Source: Halisarca cf. caerulea (lineage: Eukaryota; Porifera; Demospongiae; Chondrillida; Halisarcidae). Taken from it: 50,000 nt of DNA. The stretch covers positions 506,101-556,100 of the forward strand of contig CAUJGJ010000258.1 of the NCBI GenBank assembly GCA_963170055.1, written 5' to 3'. A model generated the notes under the pieces. The model saw only the letters and a list, made by a program, of their open reading frames with translations. It did no database searches and was not told where the DNA came from. A program made the position numbers and the translations under genes. The first letter of the stretch is position 1. Each line of letters starts with the position of its first letter. Positions 19,583 through 30,533 of the stretch are shown piece by piece.

Positions 19583-20749
19583 TCTGAGTCCTCCAGCAAA
19601 ATGCTTATAGTCACTGTCTACTGAACACATAAGTAACTCCAAGTAGAAAACTAGTCAAATTGTCGCAAAGTTCTAGACAAAATACTACTCCTTACAGACT
19701 GCACTCCCCTAATATGTTAGATGGTTTCTGCGGGCTTCAGTCTGCATGACTTCTCAGTCAACATATATTCCCCTTGCACCAAAGGTGTACAGAACACACA
19801 TGGACCATTTTGCTATATGCTATACTATAGAAGGTTTTCTGTGATGACCACAAGCCATACACTGTGGAACACACACGAACGTCTCATTAGCACTGTGTAC
19901 AGAGGTGTTGTAACATAACGTTGGGACAAGCAGTGTAAACAGAAGACAATGAAAGGTACCATTGACTACATTGCAAATAGAATATGGTAGTAGAACTGTC
20001 CTCAACTCACCAAACCCACATCTCTAGATGGAATTTGTACTCGTGTTAAGGACAACAAGTAGTTCTGAAATGGTCAGAACTCAGCAAGATGTGACCGCTC
20101 ACAGACAAAATGATGCAAAACATCAGACTAAAATGAGTGCTTTGTATGTAAACTTGTTTCAACAGGCCTAGGATTAAACTAATTTTCAGGGCATCCCCTC
20201 AACACAACAGATTATATGCATGGCGACCACCACATGTTAGCTTACAAGCAACGATAGTACAGGTCCTTCGCCATGGAGACTAGTTCACTCCCTGGTTGTC
20301 AAGAAAGAAATACGGGTCAGACATCAATATATATGTCTAACTACCAAGTGCACAACTAGCATGACTTGTATATATTGTTAACGATGTTATCGCCAATGGC
20401 TATAAATTCACACTATAAAGTTCTACTTTGCCTATTCATCAACCAACATTGACTTCAATAGAGAGGTTTACATTGAGATGCCAGTTAAGTACCAAACACC
20501 TATTCATCTTAAGCCTTCATGATGAAGCAAAGAACAGCGCAAAGTGCAAAATAGATCCATGCATTAGCAATACAACAACGGTTCTGCAGAAAAGAGTTGT
20601 GAAACAGTCATTCACACTTAGACACACAATAACCAATATGTTCACACTGATATGTCCATAGTAGGTATTGATCGCATGTACAGGTACTCAAACATTGTCT
20701 GGCCTGCTAGACCATCTGAATAGCTTACATGACTGTGAAATATAAAATA
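19583..20749. other. Upstream of gene A, no gene seen
   Basis: Presumed promoter and 5' UTR of gene A next to the start codon at 19582. Only short, unrecognisable frames are present in the remainder. Confidence 0.4.
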
Positions 20750-20940
20750 TACAATGGAACCCGTCTAATCCAGACCCCTGAACTGAGGACTCCTATCTGT
20801 TATGGGCACAAACTAATGGAACCAAATTCCTTGCTATACTTTGCCATAGTACATCTTCAACCCCTGAAATGAGGACACCTCAATAAGCAGGACAGTCCAT
20901 TCTGGTCCCAAGATGTCCAGAATAGAGGGGGTCCACTGTA
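20750..20940. mobile_element. MITE, TACAATGGAACCC / GGGGTCCACTGTA ends, 191 bp
   Basis: Inverted-repeat ends bounded by TA. Internal text (CTAATCCAGACCCCTGAA; ATGAGGACACCTCAATAA) matches parts of 33635-33980. Intergenic between gene A and COX19. Confidence 0.75.
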
Positions 20941-21205
20941 AATATATAGCAGGAGACACTATATACAAACAGTCACACAATTCAAGTCCCACCTGCATAC
21001 AAATATTTTATCATAGCAGAAGACATTATGTTTACATGTACAAACCTTGTATACGATACACACTAGCAGGCAAGTTTGCTCCATTTTCAATGCAAGACAA
21101 TTCAATAAAATCAATAAAAAACCACTGACACATGACTGTAGACTACACATGGCAACGTGATTCATACAAAGGTGTTGGAAACTGACAAGGTGAGAAAGAA
21201 ACATA

Positions 21206-21209
<4 letters not shown>

Positions 21210-21257
<48 letters not shown>
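21210..21257. repeat. (AC)n microsatellite
   Basis: Pure AC run about 65 bp beyond the COX19 stop codon (downstream on the minus strand). Confidence 0.96.
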
Positions 21258-21260
<3 letters not shown>

Positions 21261-21321
21261 CAAAGTTACAGTTGGTAGAATACACACAGAATAAATGACA
21301 AGCACAAACGAGTACAGTATT

Positions 21322-23209
21322 TTAATTATTGTTAGTGCTTGTAGTCTGTGATGAGTTGAAATCCTTGAATCCAAGGTATTTGAAGTCCTCCTTTGTCATC
21401 AGCTCTCTATTGGAAACAATCAAAGGGTACTCTGACCATAATAATATGATGACAGAGATGGTGTTATGAGTCAAACAATTAATACACATAAACCTAAACG
21501 TAGTCTTGTGTACCCGAAACTGTAGCCTTGTTCCAGGGCCCACTTCTGCCCTCCATTTTGTTATTGGTGGGGATGACAAGACTTCCCCGTTTGTGAGAAA
21601 ATGGAGGATGGAAGTGGGTCTAGGGATGAGTCTACCCAAACAGTGGCGGATCCAGGATTTTCAATGGGGGGGGTCCAATTAGTTTTGCTACAAGCCTAAT
21701 AATCAAATCCTTGGACATGCACAGGAAATTTTTCAAGCATTTGTAGGGGTATGATAACAGTTGGTTGGCAAGGCTAAGTTCCCTGCATAGCAAAAACACA
21801 AATGTATTACTACTGTACTACTACTTATTACTGTATTGTTACTGTTACAGTATTGTACTTGGTCAACTGCCAAGCTGTAATAGCAGCTGGGACTTGCAAA
21901 AGTGTGCGCAAATCAGCTTAGCTGCTCAAATTCTGTGATCTATTGTCTAATTCCAGGTTCATCAGGTGCATGCTATCATTATTGTCATATGCTTGACTTG
22001 TGGTAACTTGGCAGTAATGGTTTCAAATTGTTCTCTCAAAGGGGCAATAAGGACCTTCAAGTGATTCTGGATAGTACAAATAGGCACTTGCACTAGAATG
22101 AATGTGGCATTTACTAAGAAATATTTGCTAAAATAACACAGAGATGTTCTGTACTTTGGAAATTCGCTCTGTTTTAACTTTACAATTTGTTATCAGTAGT
22201 CATTATTGGGTTTTATCCTGCTATATACTGTATTAGTATGTACAGTAGAACCTCTCATATCCGGGCAGTTTGGGACCAAGGGGTGCCCGTAATTGTGAAA
22301 GTGCCCGTAAGTATGAATCCTCTACTACCTGTGTAGACTTTGAGACATTCCACACTTTAAATATTCTTTTTTCTTCAATTTCCTTTAAGCAGTGACAAGT
22401 GGATGCTTTCTACCAGTCATTTAACCTAATTTCACACATGCACATACACCACATGGTACAGCTGTAGACCCATAATGTAGTCCACATTAGCACTGATAAT
22501 AGAAGTACATGCATGAAACACTGCCCGGTTGAGTGAGGTGCCCGTAACTACGGGGGCCGGATATGCGAGGTTCTACTGTACAGTGAAGTACAGGCAGTCT
22601 ATGCTTGGTGACATCACAATAAAATGGCGGTAACACTGAGCGCACATGAGCTAGCAGATTTAGATCTAAGAGGGCTGAAACAATATTCTAGAGTGTAGAA
22701 TAAGAGACATACCAACAGATACTGACTTATCTCATATTATCCAACTTGCAACCTATACATACGTACCTGGCTAGTTCAGCTTATGAGCCAAAGACTAATT
22801 TGTCAGGAAATGGACGGTTTTGTCAAAATCCCCTTAGATCCGCCACTGCCAAACTACTGTACTATTCTACCTCCTTACTTCACAACTATGATGTACCACT
22901 TGGTGAAATATCCACAAAATAAAGGAGGCAAAAGGTGGCTTGGGCTGAAGAAAGCTACAACAAAGCATCTTGTAGACCCAAATGGTGATGCCATGGAGAC
23001 CCTATACTATGTTATATAGCATAGAGTGTCTGTGGTGATTACACAAGCAATTAAGCTGGCAAGGTATGACACACTGCAGGCAATAGCACTTGAAGCAAGC
23101 ACTCAGCTATCGAATGCACCATAAGTCTGTCACTTTAGCACAACAGTACACCCACAATTGCATACAATGTTAGATATAACACAAGTAGAATAGACCTTAC
23201 AAGAGCAGA

Positions 23210-23247
<38 letters not shown>

Positions 23248-23277
23248 GCGCGCACGCGCGCACACACACACACACAC

Positions 23278-23355
<78 letters not shown>

Positions 23356-23826
23356 TGCATGCATTACCATAAGTATACCTTTCCATCCTACATTCCAAGT
23401 ACTCCTTTGCTTTCTGTCTACAGTTGTAGTTGTCATACTTGCTATCCTTCAAGCAATTCATGTAAGCAGTCATAAATGCCTTACACTCGCCTAACGACAG
23501 AAAAATATACACAAGGTCTATCCCACGTTCACAGGGCGTGAAAATACAGCATAAAATTGATGTACAAGCATTGTTCATATATACTCGAGGGGTGGCTACA
23601 CGAAGCACGCAGGTCGTCTGAGGGGCCTAGCACCAATTTACAAGGATGGAATCACACATCATAGATGCTACAAGTTATTGGAGTATCTATGGTCAACTAC
23701 AGGAAGAAACGGCATTAAAATCGAGAGATCGAACATATTATGATACAAACCTTCGTGATCAAGGGGAAAACTTCCCTTGTCAGGAGGCTTGGCCTTGAAT
23801 ATCTTCTGTCCTGCTCTAGTGCCCAT
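21322..23826 (-). CDS. COX19: COX19, cytochrome c oxidase assembly factor, complete, 90 aa
   Basis: Exons (minus): 23751-23826, 23379-23490, 21322-21406; 273 nt, phases 1 and 0 consistent. COX19 is a small twin-CX9C protein of the mitochondrial intermembrane space, needed for copper delivery and assembly of complex IV and imported by the MIA40 disulfide relay. The N terminus (AKPPDKGSFPLDHEGECK) is near-identical to the animal family. Both CX9C motifs are intact: CKAFMTAYMNC and CRQKAKEYLEC. The last exon gives RELMTKEDFKYLGFKDF, and the length equals human COX19 (90 aa). Intron 2 (21407-23378) holds at least three transposon-like insertions and an (AC)n tract, so a 273-nt coding sequence occupies 2.5 kb. 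Confidence 0.96.
21522..21635. mobile_element. Degenerate hairpin element related to 34907-34998
   Basis: Left arm includes CCCACTTCTGCCCTCCATTTT, right arm AAAATGGAGGATGGAAGTGG, ending GAGTCTAC. The same layout (CCCACTTCC..CCATTTT, AAAATGG..GGAAGTGGGTCT) occurs in the cleaner element at 34907. Lies in COX19 intron 2. Confidence 0.65.
21641..22848. mobile_element. 1.2-kb DNA-transposon-like element with CAGTGGCGGATC ends, 5-bp flanking repeat
   Basis: Starts CAGTGGCGGATCCAGGATTT at 21641 and ends with the complementary GATCCGCCACTG at 22848. Both sides are flanked by CCAAA (21636-21640 and 22849-22853). The interior has no long frame, so it is non-autonomous. Another MITE (22241-22580) is nested inside. 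Lies in COX19 intron 2. Confidence 0.7.
22241..22580. mobile_element. Nested MITE, TACAGTAGAACCTCTCATAT ends, 340 bp
   Basis: Terminal inverted repeats of about 24 bp: CAGTAGAACCTCTCATATCC, and at the right GGATATGCGAGGTTCTACTG, bounded by TA. The subterminal region repeats GTGCCCGTAA several times. It sits inside 21641-22848 and is therefore the younger insertion. Confidence 0.85.
22983..23039. mobile_element. 43-bp degenerate palindrome flanked by 7-bp direct repeats (possible CATAGA family)
   Basis: Core 22990-23032 with inner arms CTATACTAT and ATAGCATAG and outer GGAGAC..GTCTG. It is flanked by TGGTGAT at 22983-22989 and 23033-23039, seven of seven identical. Lies in COX19 intron 2. Confidence 0.45.
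23212..23351. repeat. (AC)n microsatellite with CGCGCG island
   Basis: AC tract with an internal GCGCGCGCACGCGCGC-like island, about 30 bp inside intron 2 from the COX19 exon 2 donor. Confidence 0.97.
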
Positions 23827-24040
23827 CACGAGCTATCACGTGGTTCTCATGTGACGTTATTGTATTTTTCTCGCGAATACAGATTGAGTACACTATAATT
23901 ATTATACATTTACACACTAAGCAATTCGCCTATGTATCATCTTGGAATATGTATTGGCAATATAAAGAATTAAGTACATGTATAATAATGTGTTGTTATA
24001 ATATATATCCAATAGATATAGTATAATTAAAAATATTGGA

Positions 24041-24173
24041 CTATACAGTAGCTTCATTAGACATAGCAAAAGTAAGTATTGGAAATAAATTGTAACGTTT
24101 TGTACACAACACTCCCAATGCCACTCCCACTACATCCCTGCAGATCTCCTGGAAGTCTTCACAGATAGTCCAA
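24041..24173 (-). other. Candidate orphan terminal exon, doubtful
   Basis: An open frame of about 44 codons follows a good acceptor (CCTCTGCAG at about 24174) and ends at 24041. The peptide includes ICEDFQEICRDVVGVALGVL. I recognise no family and find no upstream exon; the adjacent sequence is tandem repeat. It could be a chance frame, a small unrecognised gene, or an alternative tail exon of gene B. Confidence 0.2.
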
Positions 24174-24359
24174 CCTGCAGAGGACAAGTGGTGATTGGTA
24201 CGTAACATGAGGTTAGCATAAGCATTGATTATAGCAGTCACCGTCCATGGTGGGGGACTCCTGGAGTAAGACAGGCAAGGTGTCCACAAAGGCCACTTGT
24301 GGGGAACATACAGTACAACTTGTCCATATGACAACATGTCAAGCGACCAAGTGATTGTG

Positions 24360-24760
24360 TGTACTCTGTAGACAGGCAGTCTACAGTGGTCACTGTGGAC
24401 AGGTGGTCTTTCTATACAGGCTGTATATAAGAGAGGACTCACAATCCTTGTGGTCACTGTAGACAGGTGGTCACTGTAGACAGGTGGTCTTTCTATACAG
24501 GCTGTATATAAGAGAGGACTCACAATCCTTGTGGTCACTGTAGACAGGTGGTCACTGTAGACAGGTGGTCTTTCTATACAGGTTGTATATAAGAGAGGAC
24601 TCACAATACTTGTGGTTGCTGTAGACAGGCAGTCCTTATACCGAGGCGCTTTAGTATCAAGAGGCCAATGAACAAGCCCACAGTGGCCACTTTAAACATG
24701 CGGTCTTTCTATACAAGTGGTCTTTAATATAAGTTTCACTGTACATACTTGTGATCTCTG
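24360..24760. repeat. About 80-bp tandem repeat, 3 copies, with flanking partial units
   Basis: Units starting near 24411, 24492 and 24572 share TCTATACAGG..GTATATAAGAGAGGACTCAC, separated by GGTCACTGTAGACAGGTGGT. Partial units continue to about 24760. The words GACCACCTGT and CAGTGACCAC recur in opposite orientation in the CK2 alpha intron repeat (48585-48925). Confidence 0.85.
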
Positions 24761-24949
24761 TAGACAGGTAGCCCTACATAGAGCAGTATAGCATTACTTG
24801 GGTGGCATGTTGGCTAGCCTATGGTGGTCTACATACAGCATGTAGATAGGTGGTCCTTGAGTACAGGTTGTCTTTAATGTAGATCTGGTTGCACTGGATA
24901 CTTGAGCTTGTACAATGACAGTGGTCAGCCCCTCCACACAAGAACAAAT

Positions 24950-25175
24950 ACAGTCAAACCTCTCTATAGCGAACCCCCTCAGGACCACTGAAAAGGTTCA
25001 CTACATCAGGATGTTCACTACATCAGGGTGTTCACTACATCGGGGTGTTCACTACATCAGGGTGTTCACTACATCAGGGTTCATTTACAATTGAATAAGC
25101 AGGTGAGCATTCTCAGTTCCATGCTTGTTAATCAGGGAGTTCGTTGTATCTAGGGTTTCAGTATCTATGAATATA
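24950..25175. mobile_element. MITE-like element with internal 17-bp repeats
   Basis: Starts CAGTCAAACCTCTCTATAGC and ends near TCTAGGGTTTCAGTA. Between about 24996 and 25085 it holds about five copies of a unit with TTCACTACATCAGGGTG. Intergenic, downstream of gene B. Confidence 0.6.
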
Positions 25176-25596
25176 GCTAGATTCACCCATAGCACATATT
25201 CAGGGGAACCTGTCGATGTTGGTCATTGTGTACAGGAGCAACTGCCTACGATAGTCCTTAGACCTTCCTTGGCAAAATGCTGACAGGGCAATGCTGTTCA
25301 CCTCCATGCAGCAGAGACACATGTCTGATTATCAACAAAAATATCCACAAAAGCAGCTGCAGGATGCTAAGCCTGTCAATTGACATCAGCAGTTTGACAA
25401 GAATCTTGAAGTCTAGTTGCTGATGATTCACAAAACTACCCATATACATACATACAGTACATACGTACATAGCCACTTAGGTAGGTCTGTACCACACAGA
25501 CATGTGTCCACAACAACCACTAGGCTGGCTTAGAAGGGCGGTTGGTGCCCTTATACAAAGGCTATACTGTACACGAAAGCAACACACAACCAGCAC

Positions 25597-28500
25597 TCAC
25601 TCAGTTTCTTCAGTGTTGCCCTTGTCCCCACCCTCCTCCACCTTTCCGCGGTGAACATACATGTAATCAGCGGGAACTGTGTTGGTGGGCTTTGGAATGC
25701 TACGAGGCAATGGAGGAGGCTGCGGTCTGGGGCCATTTACATCATTTGCCTGATTCCCTCTGTTAACCACCAACGGCTGCATGCGGGTGGGAGGACCCTT
25801 TGGTGCTTTAAACTGTAGATCTGGATATGAATAGTAATGCCTACTGGGTCTCTCCTTCCTCGCCGCTCGCCTTCTACACACAAACACCAGAAGCATTACA
25901 AGACAGAAGCTGTTCAAAACAATGCCAATTACGACAACCAAAATGATTATGATGAGCATGAGGCTGTCTTGACTGTCTGTTGGTGCAGTTGAATCATCCG
26001 ACAAGATATCTGCACTGGACGCTGCGTGTAAAAGAAATACACCAAAAAACGAGATGTTGGGTACTAACCAAGTAGCGGATGTGATGCTAACTACACATGG
26101 TGTCTAAACTAAAGGCACATACATATGTACATACGTACGCACATGTGCATGATTTTTGTTGCATGTGGCATCTGGATAAACATAATATGTAACAAATATG
26201 CATGGACCTGTGCACATAGACATACGTACGTATAATACTACTATATGGGCATTCATAAGTATTATGTATGTACCTATGCATACGTATACATGTATACATG
26301 CGTATATGCACCTACAGTGCCTACTGTTGAATCTCATTATAACGAATCCCAGGGCTGCTAAAATTCCTTCACTATATCAGAAATTCACTATAACCAGTTA
26401 TCCTTCCATAGTATAACACACTACCTGGGTCGCATGTGCTCCATAGTACAACACACTACCTGGGTCACATGTGCTCCATAGTACAACACACTACCTAGGT
26501 CACTTGTGCTCCATAGTACAACACACTACCTGGGTCACATGTGCTCCATAGTACAACACACTACCTAGGTCACTTGTGCTCCATAGTACAACACACTACC
26601 TAGGTCACTTGTGCTCCATAGTACAACACACTACCTGGGTCACTTGTGCTCCATAGTACAACACACTACCTAGGTCACTTGTGCTCCATAGTACAACACA
26701 CTACCTAGGTCACTTGTGCTCCATAGTACAACACACTACCTGGGTCGCACGTGTTTGTTTACTATAACATGCAGAGTTCCCTTCAAGAGTGCTCTTGCAA
26801 TGAACGTCCACTGTATGCACATGGACATGGAGCCTGGGAATACTCAGCCTGCGTACCACACAGCTTAAATTTATGCGAGGTTTAATATGGGCCATTTTGC
26901 AAAATGGAAGCCATCTGCAAAAGTACATATATACAGTGAAACCACCGTACTCCGACCATCTTATGAGGTACAGTTGCTAACAGTCACTCTGTAATCCAAC
27001 AACCTCCTAATCCGACACGGTTTTCAAGTCAAATTGAATGTCAGATTAGAGAGGTGTCACTGTGTACCTGTGAAAAATCTGGATTGGGCTTTAATGCAAT
27101 GAAAAATATGGCCGTCCACAAGAAACAAAAGCACAAAAATCGTTAAACTCCAGAATTCACAAAAGTGTCCACCAGCAAAAGTTAGAGCACACGCATGCGA
27201 TGTGTACATTCAAACACAACACTGTGCATCCTTCCACACTGCCCCTGTGCCAAACATGACTACAAACACTGCACACAATGTGCCACTTAGAGAGAAGCCA
27301 TACACAAATACTATTACCTTCTGTTACAGACAGCACAACCGTGATCATGCAATTCATGTATGAATGCACTACCCTATAAGTACGTACCTAATCTGTCTCG
27401 ACTAGCATTGAATTTCCCATCCCAAAATTCCTCAGAGAATTCACTCTTAAGTATTTACCCACAATAGTACCAGGTAAACACATCTTTAGCAGGAGATGCA
27501 TGTGACAATCATGTGACCATAAGTTATACAGGTATAAGTAATAAGCTCTACTTTTCCATGAGGTAGACTTGCTAGTGAGGCTTGAATCAAACTACACATA
27601 CGTATAAGTAGCAAGTAAATATACTGAAAGTCACATCTCTGCAATGTGAACGCATTCACTGAAGTATGTAAACTGTGGCACTAGAACAAACATGTAATGT
27701 AAAACTATTAGTTTGAACTCAGAATACCAGTACCAAATACGTAGCTCTTCTAAACTGTGGTGTGAATCCAGTGTGTTTTAATTGACTTCAGAAGTGATGG
27801 GCCCAGTGATGGGTGCAGTGATGGGTGCAGTGATGGGTGCAGTGATGGGTGCAGTGATGGGCACAGTGACAGGTGCAGTGATGGGTGCAGTGATGGGCAC
27901 AGTGACAGGTGCAGTGATGGGCGCAGTGACGGGCGCAGTGATGGGCGCAGTGATGGGCGCAGTGACGGGTGCAGTGACGGGTGCAGTGACGGGTGCAGTG
28001 ACGGGTGCAGTGATGGGCGCAGTGATGCACACAATGAAGCATAATTATCACCCTTTGGATGAAAGCAGGAAAACAGTTTTCCCACACCACACGTTCGCAA
28101 CATAAAGTGCAGCATAGAACAACAGGCTCCAGTACATATCTACTGAAGAGCAGATATCATTACAGTACACGGCATATACAGTAGAAACTGCTTAGTAAGT
28201 ACCTTGAAGGAAAGACGAATCAGTACTTCTTAATTCTTATCAGAGATACTTACAATACTATCAGGACAGATGTACATATTCACTGTACCACTGAATATGA
28301 TGGGGCAGAATCTGGAGTACTTACTATCAGGATAAATGAGGAGTACTTGCTATTCAGGAGTACAGCATGCACGTACTAACCCAGGTACTCACCAAGCAAG
28401 TTCTATTGTAATTAAACTAGAGTATCGACATCTACGTATACAATGCCCAATTCAATGCAGCCAACATAACATGTGTACGTACATGTAGTACATACATATG

Positions 28501-30533
28501 TGTAGTATGTACAAATTCACTATACAGTATCATAACACAAGTAGTATACTTGAGTCAATGACACAGTATAGGGAGAAGAGAGTATCTATACCTGCATGTA
28601 AAATGTACAGTCCAGCCAACACATATGCACATATGTATGTACGTATGTATTGAACATACCTCTAATACTGACATCAATGAGCGGAACGGCTGTAAAGTTT
28701 GATTTCTTTGCAAAAATTATGCTCGTTTTTCTGGGGTTTGAATTTGTTTGAAACACACTGCCCGGAGAGAACACATGAAGTAAGTTAGGCTGTATCTGGG
28801 CTAATGCCGATATTGCCATTGTCCTGTTTCCTTCAGTCGTTTCCCGAAATGACATTTTGTCCATAGTAATGGGATACCGCAGTCCTATCACTAAATCTGG
28901 TGTTACCAAAAGGCCACCTCTACCGTCATATCCTAACTCAAGATCCACACGCTTAGCATTCTGTCCTTTACACTGCCTCAGCACCTCACCAGCACCAACA
29001 ACAAACGAGGAAGTCGACAAGAATCGATACCTGTTTGTCTCGTCTAGTCTCTCTAGAATAGACACACCAAACCGTACTGAATCCCCCTGTGCAATACCAC
29101 ACAATTCTGTCTTGGAGTCATCCAGACTCAGTTTCAGATGTGTCACTTCCCCTGAACACTGGAAACGAAGACGGTGAAAGATGAGAAGTTTACCATTAAC
29201 GCTGTCCAACAAGCTTTCATCCTTCAACGGCTGCATAGCACTCTTCAAGCCCAACAAACAAACTGCAAAGAGTAAGGAAATAGAGTTAAAACTGCAGTGA
29301 ACCTCTGTTAAAGGATACTTCCGAAATGCAGCCATCTCCTCTAACAGGACACCACTGCTCTTTTTGACATCCCTTACATTGACATGTGCACATACAAAAC
29401 CTCTGAAATAAGGACACCTCCATAAACAGGACAGTTTACAGTGGTCCCAATGGTGTCCTCATGGTTCACGATACATCTTTGGACAGTATTCGAGTCTTTC
29501 TAATAGCATTGAATAATTGCAAACACACAGATATCTATTTGTTTCAGCATACGTACAGACATGTCGCGTGTCATCTTTAGGTTGAAATGGACAAACTCAT
29601 ACACAGTAAATTAAGCTTGAATTCTTAACCACAGACCTACAAAGCTGTACTCTAACACAATACATCAAAAAGTGAACTTTCACCTCAGTGCTGTGTCAGA
29701 AAGTGGACCAGGCTAAACGCATATGTAGCTACACTATGTATGCCACAATATGGAAGGCTGAAGCACCATGCACAAAGAGCAGGACTATCTGAGAACAGTA
29801 CCACAGACACACAACAGCACACAGTGTTACAGGCACACAACAGCACACAGTGCTACAGGCACACACACACAGTACACAGTGATACAGGCACACAGTACAC
29901 AGTAAAACAGGCACACAACAGCACACAGTGTTACAGGCACACAACAGCACACAGTGCTACAGGCACACACACACAGTACACAGTGATACAGGCACACAGT
30001 ACACAGTAAAACAGGCACACAACAGCACACAGTGCTACAGGCACACGACGGCACACAATGCTACAGACACACAACAGTACACAGTGCTATAGACACACAG
30101 TACACAGTAAAACAGGCACACAACAGTACACAGTGCTACAGGCACACAACAGTACACAGTGCTACAGGCACACAACAGTACACAGTGCTATAGACACACA
30201 GTACACAGTAAAACAGGCACACAACAGTACACAGTGCTACAGGCACACAACAGTACACAGTGCTACAGGCACACAACAGTACACAGTGCTATAGACACAC
30301 AGTACACAGTAAAACAGGCACACAACAGTACACAGTGCTACAGGCACACAACAGTACACAGTGCTACAGGCACACAACAGTACACAGTGCTATAGACACA
30401 CAACAGCGCACTGCATGGAAAGTATCCGGTTGAGCTCACCTTTACCATACACTAGCAGTCTTTCCTGTCCAAACAGAAGGAAAACACCAAATATCAGTAG
30501 CCTAAGAATCTTTCCAGGTATACTACTGCTCAT
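25597..30533 (-). CDS. Single-pass membrane protein B, receptor-like, paralogue of A, 373 aa
   Basis: Exons (minus): 30440-30533, 28660-29262, 25597-26021; both introns phase 1; 1122 nt. Exon 1 is a signal peptide (MSSSIPGKILRLLIFGVFLL). Exon 2 is an extracellular domain of about 200 residues with cysteines at VCLLG, RFQCS, ELCGIA and RQCKG, and glycosylation sites NRT and NFT. Exon 3 has a transmembrane segment (about 253-280) followed by CRRRAARKERPSR, YYSYPDLQF, a proline-rich stretch (PRPQPPPLPRSIPKP) and ADYMYVHRG. Alignment with A: LLIFHRLRFQCSGEVTHLKL versus [24 protein letters not shown] versus LCSIA, VIGLRYP versus IVGLQFP, YYSYP and PKP in the tail. The stop TGA overlaps a possible donor (GA|GTGAGTGC at 25597), so an extra tail exon is conceivable. 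Function unknown; a surface receptor with SH2/SH3-type tail motifs is an inference. Confidence 0.85.
26404..26755. repeat. 35-bp minisatellite, about 10 copies
   Basis: Unit: CCATAGTACAACACACTACC then TGGGTCACATGTGCT or TAGGTCACTTGTGCT; the two variants alternate. Units are directly abutting. Lies in intron 2 of gene B. Confidence 0.95.
26936..27066. mobile_element. Small MITE, TACAGTGAAACCACC / GAGGTGTCACTGTGTA ends
   Basis: Inverted-repeat ends of the CAGTG..ACC type enclose about 130 bp, with TCCGAC / GTCAGATTAGAG inside. Lies in intron 2 of gene B. Confidence 0.55.
27790..28030. repeat. 12-bp tandem repeat, about 20 copies
   Basis: Unit AGTGATGGGTGC with variants AGTGACGGGTGC, AGTGATGGGCGC and AGTGACAGGTGC. 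Because 12 is divisible by 3, every frame is open and gives repetitive peptides (TAPITAPV, MGAVTGAV). No splice or start context supports coding. Lies in intron 2 of gene B. Confidence 0.93.
28177..28410. mobile_element. MITE copy, related to 8176 and 40051
   Basis: Starts TACAGTAGAAACTGCTTAG and ends AAGCAAGTTCTATTGTA. Shared internal words are AGTACTTACTATCAGG and GTACTAACCCAGGTACTCAC-like text. Lies in intron 2 of gene B. Confidence 0.75.
29290..29462. mobile_element. Fragment of the 6154/15905 MITE family
   Basis: GCAGTGAACCTCTGTTAAAGG, AATGCAGCCATCTCC, AACAGGACACCACTGCTC and TGGTCCCAATGGTGTCC match the other two copies in reverse orientation. The right terminal repeat is not evident. 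Lies in intron 1 of gene B. Confidence 0.65.
29805..30415. repeat. Composite 23-26-bp minisatellite, about 600 bp
   Basis: Mixture of units CACACAACAGTACACAGTGC-TACAGG and a shorter CACACAGTACACAGTAAAACAGG-type unit. It ends just before exon 1 of gene B (30440). Confidence 0.93.

Noticed and set aside
23664..23695. Imperfect CATAGATGCTACAA / GTATCTATG palindrome in COX19 intron 1
   Set aside because: It resembles the CATAGA family, but there is no 7-bp flanking repeat, so it was not counted as a member.
26404..26755. Regular 35-bp direct repeat resembling a CRISPR array
   Set aside because: Units abut directly with no unique spacers, in an intron of an animal gene: a minisatellite.
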